Assembly: GCF_018614205.1 (NCBI RefSeq)
Contig: NZ_JAGGOS010000019.1
Span: forward strand, 119,584 to 183,583
Direction of reading: 5' to 3'
DNA length: 64,000 nt
DNA from: Streptomyces sp. ISL-36
GTDB taxonomy: Bacteria > Actinomycetota > Actinomycetes > Streptomycetales > Streptomycetaceae
How positions within the stretch are numbered: position 1 is the stretch's first letter; every line of letters begins with the position of its first letter. The notes under the pieces are model-generated. The model was not told where the DNA came from. It made no database searches and was given only the letters and a program-made list of their open reading frames with translations. Shown here one piece after another: positions 24,037 to 31,815 of this stretch. Made by a program: the position numbers and the translations under genes.

Positions 24037-25176
24037 GTGAAGATCACCGCGCGCGAACTCAACCGAGCCACCCTCGGCCGCCAACTGCTGCTGGAGCGGG
24101 AGCGGCTGAGCGCCTCCGACGCGACCCGCAGGGTGGTCGCCCTGCAGGCGCAGCACCCCGCCTCGCCGTATCTCGCGCTGTGGAACCGGCTCGCCGACTT
24201 CGATCCGCGCGACCTGGACACCGCCTTCGCCGGAAGCTCCCTGGTCAAGGCGACCCTCATGCGCATCACCCTGCACGCCGTCCACGCCGAGGACTACCAG
24301 GCGTTCCGTGCGGCGATGCAGCCGACCCTGTACGGCTCGCGTCTCGGCGCCCGCTTCGCCGTCCAGGGGCTGACTCCGGCGGGCGGCGACGCTCTGGTAT
24401 CGCAGATACGGGCGTTCGCCGACCGGCCTCGCACCGGCGCCGAGATGGAGGCATGGCTGGAGCAGAGGCTCGGCCCGGAGAAGAAGGCCGGGGCCTGGTG
24501 GGGGCTGCGGGCCTACGCCCCGCTGCACCACGCCCCGACGGGCGGGCCGTGGTCGTTCGGCGTCCGGCCGTCCTACGTCGCCGCGCCCACCGACTCCGTC
24601 CCCACGGGACGGTCCACGGTGCCTCAGGCGCTGCAGACCCTCGTCCTGCGCTACCTGGAAGGGTTCGGGCCCGCGTCGGTCGCGGACGTGGCACAGTTCG
24701 CCATGGTCCAGCGGGCATGGGTCCGTGAGGCGCTCGGCGCGCTCGACGGCGCCGTCGAGCACCTCGAAGGACCCGACGGCATCGCGCTGTTCGACATCCC
24801 CGGCGCCGCGCGCCCGCCCGCGGACACCCCCGCCCCGCCCCGCCTCATGGCGATGTGGGACAGCACGCTGCTCGCGTACGCCGACCGCAGCCGTCTCATA
24901 CCCCCGGCCTACCGCCGCCTGGTGATCCGCAACAATGGCGACGTCCTGCCCACGCTGCTCGTCGACGGCCAGGTCGCCGGCGTGTGGCGGCCGGTCGAGG
25001 GCGGCATCGAGGCCGCCGCGTTCCACGACCTCACGCCCGAGGCGTGGGACGGCCTCGCCGCGGAGGCCCGGTCCCTGTCGGCCCTGCTGGCCGACCGCGA
25101 GCCCCGGGTGTACAGCCGCTACGGCCACTGGTGGACCAGACTCCCCGACGCGACCGTACGCCTGCTTCCGGGATAG
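24037..25176 (+). CDS. AlkZ-type winged-helix DNA glycosylase
   Basis: A 379-residue protein of the HTH_42/AlkZ family, built of three tandem winged helices. 'VALQAQHPASPYLALW' contains the Q-x-Q motif used by AlkZ and YcaQ to excise alkylated bases or unhook crosslinks. 'TLHAVHAEDY' and the C-terminal 'RYGHWWTRLPDATVRL' are also typical. It is either a repair glycosylase or one of the many relatives of unknown lesion. GTG at 24037 follows CACAAT by eight bases without a ribosome-binding site, so the transcript may be leaderless. Confidence 0.83.
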   Translation: MKITARELNRATLGRQLLLERERLSASDATRRVVALQAQHPASPYLALWNRLADFDPRDLDTAFAGSSLVKATLMRITLHAVHAEDYQAFRAAMQPTLYGSRLGARFAVQGLTPAGGDALVSQIRAFADRPRTGAEMEAWLEQRLGPEKKAGAWWGLRAYAPLHHAPTGGPWSFGVRPSYVAAPTDSVPTGRSTVPQALQTLVLRYLEGFGPASVADVAQFAMVQRAWVREALGALDGAVEHLEGPDGIALFDIPGAARPPADTPAPPRLMAMWDSTLLAYADRSRLIPPAYRRLVIRNNGDVLPTLLVDGQVAGVWRPVEGGIEAAAFHDLTPEAWDGLAAEARSLSALLADREPRVYSRYGHWWTRLPDATVRLLPG

Positions 25177-25188
25177 GCCTCGCCGTCC

Positions 25189-26349
25189 TCAGGTCACGGT
25201 GGGTGCGGGTGGGGTCCAACGGCGGCTGCGGAGCGGGGTGTTGGGGACGCCGTACTCCTTCTTGAGGTGTTCCGGGACGGCGTAGTGCATCACCCGGCCG
25301 CGGGTGAGGGAGGACAGTTCCAGGTGGGTGGTGAGGTGGCCGAGGCGGTCCAGAGCCCACGCGCCGAGCGGTGACCGGTCCTCGATCGTCTCCAGCACCC
25401 CCAGCAGGTGGGGTGCGGCCTTGACGACGGTGTCCCAGGGAGTGCGGGGTACATCGAGCCAGTCGGCGCAGGTGTCACCGATCAGATGGCGGATCAGGGC
25501 GGAGACGACCGGGTCGAAGAAGGTGCCGGGGACGACCTCCTCGTACAGGTCGATCAGCTGCCCGGTCAGATGGGCGCCCTCCGCGGAGGGCCCCATGTGC
25601 CGGATCATGTACAGGTCCAGGAAACGGCGCGCAGCCTGCAGGTCCTCGGGGACGGCGTCCTGATCCACGCCGAGCATGGCGCCGACCACCCGCCAGGCGT
25701 AGTAGTACGCCTCGGCACCCTCGGTGCTCATGTGGACACCCAGGCGGTCCAGGGAGTCCAGCACCAGCAGCGAGAAGAACATCTGCCCGCCGATCATGTC
25801 CTCCTGGCAGATCGGCGTCCCGAGCGTCCCGGTGTCCCAGGCGTTCTCCCGCCCCAGGTGGTGGCGGATGGAGGCGTGCAGCAGCCGCACCTTCTGGGCG
25901 GCGGGAATGAAGCGGCTGCCGGCTTCGAACGCGTCGGGCTGCATGAGGTGGACGGTGAACTGGCCCGTCTCCGCCATGCGCTTGGAGGGATAGTTCAGGC
26001 CGTGCGTCGCCGACAGCAGCCGGGCGACGTGCGGGACGAGGTAACAGGCCGGCATGGCGGCGAAGGACAGGGCGGTGGAGATGTGCACGTTGTTGTCGAC
26101 GAAGAAGAGCCGCGCTCGCTCCATCTCGTCCCAGTCCACCCACGCCGGCGGGGCGCTCGTGGCGTGCAGGTACTCCCGGGCGACGTCGGGCAGCCCGTCG
26201 GGGAGATCCTGTCCCACGGTGGAGACGTACCGCATCAGGGTGTTGAACCTGCCCACCTCGCCCCGCTCGAACAGGGTCGCCACGGTGGCGTCGGCCAGCT
26301 CGTCCCCGGAGCGGCGCAGCGCGTCCATCGACGCTTCCGTAAAGGTCAT
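25189..26349 (-). CDS. MpaB/rubber-oxygenase-family oxygenase (DUF2236)
   Basis: A 386-residue haem-dependent oxygenase candidate of the DUF2236 family, which includes latex-clearing protein Lcp and fungal MpaB. Family members cleave isoprenoid double bonds oxidatively. Histidines usable as haem ligands occur in 'FFVDNNVHISTALSFA', 'LHASIRHHLG' and 'RFLDLYMIRHMG'. There is no signal peptide, unlike secreted Lcp, so the substrate is likely intracellular. The gene lies 27 bp downstream of a polyprenyl synthase on the same strand, which points to a prenyl chain as substrate. Confidence 0.86.
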   Translation of the reverse strand: MTFTEASMDALRRSGDELADATVATLFERGEVGRFNTLMRYVSTVGQDLPDGLPDVAREYLHATSAPPAWVDWDEMERARLFFVDNNVHISTALSFAAMPACYLVPHVARLLSATHGLNYPSKRMAETGQFTVHLMQPDAFEAGSRFIPAAQKVRLLHASIRHHLGRENAWDTGTLGTPICQEDMIGGQMFFSLLVLDSLDRLGVHMSTEGAEAYYYAWRVVGAMLGVDQDAVPEDLQAARRFLDLYMIRHMGPSAEGAHLTGQLIDLYEEVVPGTFFDPVVSALIRHLIGDTCADWLDVPRTPWDTVVKAAPHLLGVLETIEDRSPLGAWALDRLGHLTTHLELSSLTRGRVMHYAVPEHLKKEYGVPNTPLRSRRWTPPAPTVT

Positions 26350-26376
26350 GACGTCTCTCCTTGCGCGGGCGGCGGG

Positions 26377-27471
26377 TCAGTGGCGCCGGTGGGCGGCATC
26401 GGCCGCGAGACCGGTCAGTGCGCGGGTGGCGTCGGCCGGAAGACGCGCCTGTCGGACGACGGCGGTGGCGACCCTCACCCGCTGGTTGATCATGTCCTCG
26501 ACACGGTCAGGAGCCCCGGTGCGGAGCATGATCTCGCGGACCCGCCGAAGACTGTCCCCGTCCTGACGGCGGCCGTCCAGCAGATGCCGAAGATCCTTGC
26601 GCTCGGCCGGTGTCGCCCGGCTCCAGGTCTCGGCCAGGAGGGCGGTGGGACGGCGGGCGTCGAGGTCGTCGGCGTTGGCCTTGCCCGTACGGGCGGTGTC
26701 GCCGAACAGGCCCAGCAGGTCGTCCCGCAACTGGAACGCCTCGCCGAGCGGCAGGCCGTACTCGGTGAAGACCTCCCGCAGTTCGGGCGTCGCCCCGGCC
26801 AGGGCGCCGCCGATGAGCAGGGGCTGCTCGACGGTGTACTTGGCGGTCTTGTACCGGATCACCTGCAGTGACCGCCGAAGATCGGGTTCGCCGCCGGTAC
26901 GCAGGATCTCCAGGCACTCCCCGGCGATCAGCTCCCGGGCCAACGCCGCCCACAGCGGGCGGGCGCGGGACAGATACGCCGCGGGCAGGCCACTGGAGAC
27001 GAACAGCTGCCCGGCCCACGCCATCAGCAGATCCCCCACCAGCATGGCCAGGGACCGCGCCGCCCCCGGCCGTCCGCGGCCGCCCGCGGCCGTGCGCAGG
27101 GCGATGTGCGCGGTGGGCAGGCCGCGCCGCAGCGGGCTGTCGTCGATCAGGTCGTCGTGGACCACGGCCGCTGCGTGCACCAGCTCCATCGCGGCCGCGG
27201 CCCGTACCAGCGCGTCGCTGTCGGGCTGCCCCGCCGCCCGCCACCCCCAGTAACAGAACGCAGCTCGGAGCCGCTTTCCGTACGCGGTGGCGGTGCGCAA
27301 CTGCTCGGCCACCGGCGCCAGCTCGCCGTCGATCCCGAGCAGTTGGTCGATCTCGTCGCTGACGAATCGCTCCACCACCGCGTCGACACGGCACTTCAGG
27401 ACGGTCTGCGCCTCGCCGCCGGGCCGGGCCGCGGTGGACACGCCGCCCGGCGTGCTGCCGTCAGCCGTCAT
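26377..27471 (-). CDS. polyprenyl diphosphate synthase
   Basis: A 364-residue trans-isoprenyl diphosphate synthase that condenses isopentenyl diphosphate onto an allylic diphosphate. The first aspartate-rich motif is 'HDDLIDDSPLRRG', the second 'LRDDLLGLFGD'. Residues before the first motif control chain length, but C15 or C20 cannot be told apart safely by eye. ATG 27471 overlaps the end of the small upstream gene by 11 bases, so translation is coupled. It forms an operon with the small protein before and the MpaB-type oxygenase after it. Confidence 0.9.
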   Translation of the reverse strand: MTADGSTPGGVSTAARPGGEAQTVLKCRVDAVVERFVSDEIDQLLGIDGELAPVAEQLRTATAYGKRLRAAFCYWGWRAAGQPDSDALVRAAAAMELVHAAAVVHDDLIDDSPLRRGLPTAHIALRTAAGGRGRPGAARSLAMLVGDLLMAWAGQLFVSSGLPAAYLSRARPLWAALARELIAGECLEILRTGGEPDLRRSLQVIRYKTAKYTVEQPLLIGGALAGATPELREVFTEYGLPLGEAFQLRDDLLGLFGDTARTGKANADDLDARRPTALLAETWSRATPAERKDLRHLLDGRRQDGDSLRRVREIMLRTGAPDRVEDMINQRVRVATAVVRQARLPADATRALTGLAADAAHRRH

Positions 27472-27784
27472 CGCGGTCACCACCGTCGGCGCGCCGGGCG
27501 GCGGCCTGCCGGGCGACCGTGTGCCGGGCCAGCACCTCCAGGTAGGCCGGCGAGGAGGCAGCCGGACGGCCCAGGGCCAGTCGGTCCAGGGCAAGTCGTC
27601 CACGGGCCCTGAGGTCCTGCCGGCCGTCCTCTGCCAACCCGCCCAGGTCGGCCCGTCCGAGTAGACTGCGCAGGCCCCGCGCGGCGGTGGTCAGACCGTC
27701 GAGCGCCCAGTCGGCCGCCCCCGCGGCCAGCAGCACCGCGTCGCTGTGCCCCGGGCCGCGCTCCGGCCCCGTTCCGTGCGTCAC
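27461..27784 (-). CDS. small protein leading the prenyl synthase operon
   Basis: A 107-residue protein, helical and Arg/Ala/Leu-rich, with no signal or membrane segment ('AADWALDGLTTAARGLRSLL', then 'DLRARGRLALDRLAL'). GTG 27784 was chosen because GGGAGGGG lies about five bases upstream; a start at 27862 would lack one. The overlap with the prenyl synthase argues that it is a real gene. I do not recognise a family; it may be a helper of the synthase. Confidence 0.68.
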   Translation of the reverse strand: MTHGTGPERGPGHSDAVLLAAGAADWALDGLTTAARGLRSLLGRADLGGLAEDGRQDLRARGRLALDRLALGRPAASSPAYLEVLARHTVARQAAARRADGGDRDDG

Positions 27785-28081
27785 CGCATCCCCTCCCACA
27801 CCGCTCCCGGCCGTTCCGTCGCCAGCGTGATCGAACTCGGTGGTCGGCGTGCGGCGGATCACCGATCGGGCGAACGCCTGGACTGGCGTGCGCGCGCCGG
27901 ACGCGCTCGGTGGGGGAGCCGTGTCAGCGGCGCATCAGCGGTACGTCAGCGCAACGGCAGGGCAGGGCCCGAAGCTGTGGGGGAACCGTACGGGCCGTAT
28001 CGCGCGGGAGCCCCCAACCGCCGCGGGCCGACGGCCAAGTGCCGGCCGGCCGGCACCTTCCCGTTTCCTCCAGGAGGCAGC

Positions 28082-29514
28082 ATGCACCGTCGTACGTTCC
28101 TCACGCGCACCGCGCTGGGAGCCGCGCTCGCCGCTGTGCCGCTCACCACCCTGCTGTCGGCCGACGCGTCGGCCGCCGAGACGCGGGTCAGCTCGCTCGG
28201 CGACCTGCAGAAGGCGATCGACAGCGCGGCGCCCGGCGACCGGATCGTCCTCGCCGACGGCTCGTACACCGTCCCCACCGGGGGCGCCATCAACGTCTCG
28301 GGCAAGAACGGCACCAGCAGCGCGCCGATCACCATCGTCTCGGCGTCCCGCGGCGGCGCCGTACTGAACGGCGCACGCAGTTTCGTCTTCGGCAACTCCA
28401 GCACATCACCATCAGCGGTTTCACCTTCCGGCAGAGCACCAGCCTGGAGATACCGGAGAGTTGCTCACGCATCCGGCTGACCCGCAACGACTTCCGGTTC
28501 GCCGATGTCAGCGGTCTCTACTGGGTCGTCGTGCGGGCCGACGACACCAAGATCGACCGGAACCACTTCCACCACAAGACGACCGCGGGCATCTTCGTCG
28601 TCCTCGACGGCCCCAGCGGCTCCACCGCCCTGGCCCAGCGCCTCCACCTCTTCAAGAACCACTTCTCCGACCGCAGCTTCACCGGCTCCAACGGCGGCGA
28701 GCCGATCCGGCTCGGCGTCAGCGGCCGGGCGCTGTCCGGCGCGGACGCGCTCGTGGAGTACAACCTGTTCGAGCGGTGCGACGGGGACCCCGAGACCATC
28801 TCGGTGAAGTCCTCCGACAACACCGTGCGGTACAACACGATCCGCGACAGCCGCGGGGGAATCGTGCTGCGCCACGGCAACCGCTCGACGGTGGACGGCA
28901 ATTACCTGCTCGGCGGTACCGAGGGCGTGCGGCTTTACGGCAACGACCATCTGGTCGTCAACAACTACATCGGCGGACTGTCGGGCCGGGCCCTGGTGAT
29001 CGGCAGCGGCACCACTCGCGACCACCACACCGGCGAGACGACCGACGAGCGGCGCGGCAACGACGCGTGCGACCGCGCGGTGATCGCGCACAACACCCTG
29101 CTCGACAACGCCGAGACGCTGTCCGGCGAGACCAGGGAGTACGAGCCGCGGGACGTGGTCGTCGCCGACAACCTGCTCGTCGGCAACGCCGGCAGCCTGG
29201 TCGCGATGGGCAGCACCACCGGCTTCACCTGGCAGAGCAACATCCTCTGGGGCAGCGCCTCCAACGGCAACATCCCCTCCGGCGGCTACACCAGGATCGA
29301 TCCGCGCCTGCGCCAGGAGGCCGACGGGGTGTTCCGGCTGTCGTCGGGCAGCCCGGCGATCGGCGCGGCGACGCTGCGAAGCCCCGTCGTGGAGGAGGAC
29401 ATCGACGGCCACACGCGCGGCACCCCCCGCGACATCGGCGCCGACGAGTACACGACACTGGCGCCTCTCCGCCGGCCCCTCACGCCGGCGGACGTCGGCC
29501 CGAACGCCTCCTGA
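28082..29514 (+). pseudogene. PL6-type polysaccharide lyase, frameshifted
   Basis: An exported right-handed beta-helix enzyme of the alginate lyase/chondroitinase-B (PL6) type, broken by a frameshift. The first part starts with a Tat signal ('HRRTFLTR', cleavage near 'ASAAE') and reads 'LQKAIDSAAPGDRIVLADG' up to about 28399; the rest is in another frame, beginning QHITISGFTF and running to 29514 ('NTIRDSRGGIVLRHGN', 'DIGADEYT'). Adding one C to the run at 28398-28399 (TCCAG to TCCCAG) restores one 477-residue protein of normal PL6 length. Everything else is intact, so this is either a very recent pseudogene or an assembly error. Confidence 0.85.
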
Positions 29515-29557
29515 GCGCCCCGGGCCGCTCACGGCCCCACTGGCCGGCGGCGCCGAT

Positions 29558-30406
29558 TCACGGTCGACCCTGACCCGGAGAGGACAGGAACGCCGCCGTG
29601 GTCGCCACGAAGCGGTCGGCGTCGTCGAGCCAGGGATAGTGGCCCGCTCCCGGCTGCACCACCAGTGAGGCGTCGGGGAACAGTCCGGCGAACTCCGCCA
29701 CCGAGGCGGGCGGGCTGTTCAGATCGAACTCTCCGGCGAACAGCAGGACGGGTGCCTCGAAGGAGGCGAGCGCCGCACGCGTGGCCGCCGGGGTGAAGGC
29801 GCCTTCGGCGCCGAAGAGCGCGACAGCCTTCTCGTTGCTCGGCCGCCCGGCGGCATGGTGCTGCCGGGCCTCGGCGTCCCACCGGCCGTAGAAGAAGGGA
29901 GCCAGGGCCTCCCCGTCGCCGCCCGCGCCCCGGGTCATCGCCTCCAGCGCGGCGTACGCCGCCGGGAACCACGGCTCGTCCTTGCGAAGCCGGGCGAGCT
30001 CACGGCGCGTCTCCCCGGTGATCGCGATGCCGACGGCCCGGGTGCTGGGGGTGATCAGGGCGAGCCTGCCGACGTTCCCCGGATACCGGGTCGCGTACTG
30101 CGTCGCGATGTTCGCGCCCGCGGAGTGCCCGAGCAGATCGATCCGGGGGAGTCCGAGGCGGACGCGGAGCGCCTCGACATCGTCGACCAGGCGGTCGCAG
30201 CGGTAGGAGGAAGCGTCTTCGGGGACCGCGGACCGTCCGGTGCCGCGAAGGTCCAGAGCGATCAGCCGGCGATGCGCGGACAGACCGCCGAGATCGCCGA
30301 GGTAGGCGGAGTCCACGGGGCCCCCGGGGACACAGACGACGGGGGCGCCGTCTCCGGTCGTCCGATAGGCGAGAGCGGTTCCGTCAGGTGCGCTGAAGGT
30401 GGGCAT
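29558..30406 (-). CDS. alpha/beta-fold hydrolase
   Basis: A 282-residue soluble hydrolase of the proline-iminopeptidase/haloalkane-like fold: oxyanion region 'VVCVPGGPVDSAY', 'LDLRGTGRS', nucleophile elbow 'GHSAGA', acid in 'FAGEFDLNSP' and histidine in 'PGAGHYPWLDD'. The catalytic triad is complete. The substrate is unknown. It is divergent from a helix-turn-helix gene, with a 26-bp palindrome in the 75-bp gap that should couple their expression. Confidence 0.88.
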   Translation of the reverse strand: MPTFSAPDGTALAYRTTGDGAPVVCVPGGPVDSAYLGDLGGLSAHRRLIALDLRGTGRSAVPEDASSYRCDRLVDDVEALRVRLGLPRIDLLGHSAGANIATQYATRYPGNVGRLALITPSTRAVGIAITGETRRELARLRKDEPWFPAAYAALEAMTRGAGGDGEALAPFFYGRWDAEARQHHAAGRPSNEKAVALFGAEGAFTPAATRAALASFEAPVLLFAGEFDLNSPPASVAEFAGLFPDASLVVQPGAGHYPWLDDADRFVATTAAFLSSPGQGRP

Positions 30407-30424
30407 GGAGGGATCCTGGCACCC

Positions 30425-30450
30425 ATAACCGAGTTGTACAACCCGGTTAT
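30425..30450. promoter_or_regulatory. 26-bp near-perfect palindrome (operator)
   Basis: ATAACCGAGTTGT pairs with ACAACCCGGTTAT at 12 of 13 positions. It sits between the divergent hydrolase and HTH genes and just upstream of the TATAAC -10 of the latter, so binding would block both promoters. The HTH protein is the obvious ligand. Confidence 0.7.
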
Positions 30451-30481
30451 ATTCCTGGGGTGAACGGTGTATAACAAGGCT

Positions 30482-31096
30482 GTGACAGGCGAGAAGAGCG
30501 TGTACGAGGACCCGGGGACGCTGACCGAGGAACAGGCCGTGCGGATGCTCGCCGGCATGAACGAGGTCATCCGCGCGGGCGAGGAGATGCGAAAGCTGCG
30601 CGCCGAGATGATCCCGGTCTTCGCCGGCTTCGGCTGGACCCAGGAGAAGATCGCCCAGCTCACCGAGATGAGTCAGCCCGCCGTGTCCAAGCAGGTGGCG
30701 AAGTACCGGAAGGACGACGCACCGCCCCCGGCGGTCCTCTCCCTCGACCAGTACGACACCCCATGGCTTGAGGGACGCCTCTGGGGCCTGGCCGAGGAGC
30801 TCTCCGAGGTCTTCGGCGACACCGCTCGCTGCACCCCGTACGTCATCGCCGTCGCCCGGGGAAAGAAGCGCTTCACGCCCCGGAACGTCGACGAGCTGCG
30901 CCGCCTTGTCGAAGAGGACCTCGGACGGCACCGGGCGGAGCTGCCCGCGGGCTACCAGGACGCGTACGACAGGATCAGCCGTGGCCTCGATCTCCCCCCG
31001 AAGGCCACCACGCCCGCGGCCCCCACCGCGACGGCTTCCGCGCGCCGCGCCCTCGCCTGTCGGATCCAGCGGGTCCGCCTCCGGGGCGATGCCTAA
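30482..31096 (+). CDS. helix-turn-helix regulator
   Basis: A 204-residue protein with an N-terminal helical region and a helix-turn-helix at about residues 52-75 ('WTQEKIAQLTEMSQPAVSKQ', a sigma-region-4/Xre-like pattern). The C-terminal part is helical and ends in a basic tail. GTG 30482 was chosen because TATAAC (30470-30475) ends six bases before it, the spacing for a leaderless start; GTG 30467 would begin inside the promoter. It probably represses itself and the divergent hydrolase through the palindrome at 30425-30450. Confidence 0.8.
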   Translation: MTGEKSVYEDPGTLTEEQAVRMLAGMNEVIRAGEEMRKLRAEMIPVFAGFGWTQEKIAQLTEMSQPAVSKQVAKYRKDDAPPPAVLSLDQYDTPWLEGRLWGLAEELSEVFGDTARCTPYVIAVARGKKRFTPRNVDELRRLVEEDLGRHRAELPAGYQDAYDRISRGLDLPPKATTPAAPTATASARRALACRIQRVRLRGDA

Positions 31097-31254
31097 CGAC
31101 AGCGACGGCGCCCCCCACCTAGGAGAGGCGGGAGAGGTGGGAGAGGTTGCGGAGGCGACCGCAGGGGAGCCAGTATCGAAGTGGTCGCCCGCGCCGTCGC
31201 GCAAACGGTACGGGCACACCGAAGGGTCCTCCCTCCTGGCAGGTGAGACGCGCC

Positions 31255-31758
31255 ATGGAAACCGTCGAGAGCGGCAACGACTTCCGTATCGTCGTACGGC
31301 GATACGGCCCCACCGTGCACCTGACTCCGTCCGGAGAGCTCGATCTGACCGCCGAAGCGGCCTTCACGGGCGTGCTGACGTCCCTGGCGGGCGATGTCGC
31401 CGTCATCGCCTGCGACCTGCGCCACGTCCCGTTCGTCGACGTCGTCGGCATGCACTGTGTGCTGGATTTCCAGCAGCGTGCCCACGCCCGCGGCGCGCGC
31501 GTGGTCTTCTACGACTGGCAGCCGCAACCACGGCGCTTGCTCGGCCTGCTCGGCGACTTCCACCTCGTGGACGGCGCGGACTGGCTCGACCTGCTGCAGC
31601 AGGGCGAGGACCTGATCAGGGCCCTGCCGCAACGCACCGAGGCCGCCCGTGCACGGGGCGCTTCCTCCGCCCGACGGCGGACGCCCCGAGCCGCCGGCGG
31701 CCGGGGGAGCGGGACGGCGTCCGGAGTCCCACCCTCCCCGCTCCCGCGCGCCCGTTGA
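31255..31758 (+). CDS. STAS-domain protein (anti-anti-sigma type)
   Basis: A 167-residue protein whose residues about 10-110 form a STAS domain: 'VHLTPSGELDLTAEAAF', 'CDLRHVPFVDVVGMHCVLD'. In anti-sigma antagonists a Ser/Thr in the second segment (usually D-S/T-S-G) is phosphorylated; here the equivalent reads 'FVDVVGMH', with Val in that place, so regulation by phosphorylation is doubtful. The C-terminal 50 residues are a basic, disordered tail. No cognate anti-sigma kinase is nearby. Confidence 0.82.
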   Translation: METVESGNDFRIVVRRYGPTVHLTPSGELDLTAEAAFTGVLTSLAGDVAVIACDLRHVPFVDVVGMHCVLDFQQRAHARGARVVFYDWQPQPRRLLGLLGDFHLVDGADWLDLLQQGEDLIRALPQRTEAARARGASSARRRTPRAAGGRGSGTASGVPPSPLPRAR

Positions 31759-31815
31759 GAGTGACCGGCGGGCGGCCGACCGCCGCACCGGGCATCAGAA
31801 GGTCTGAAGGCCGAC

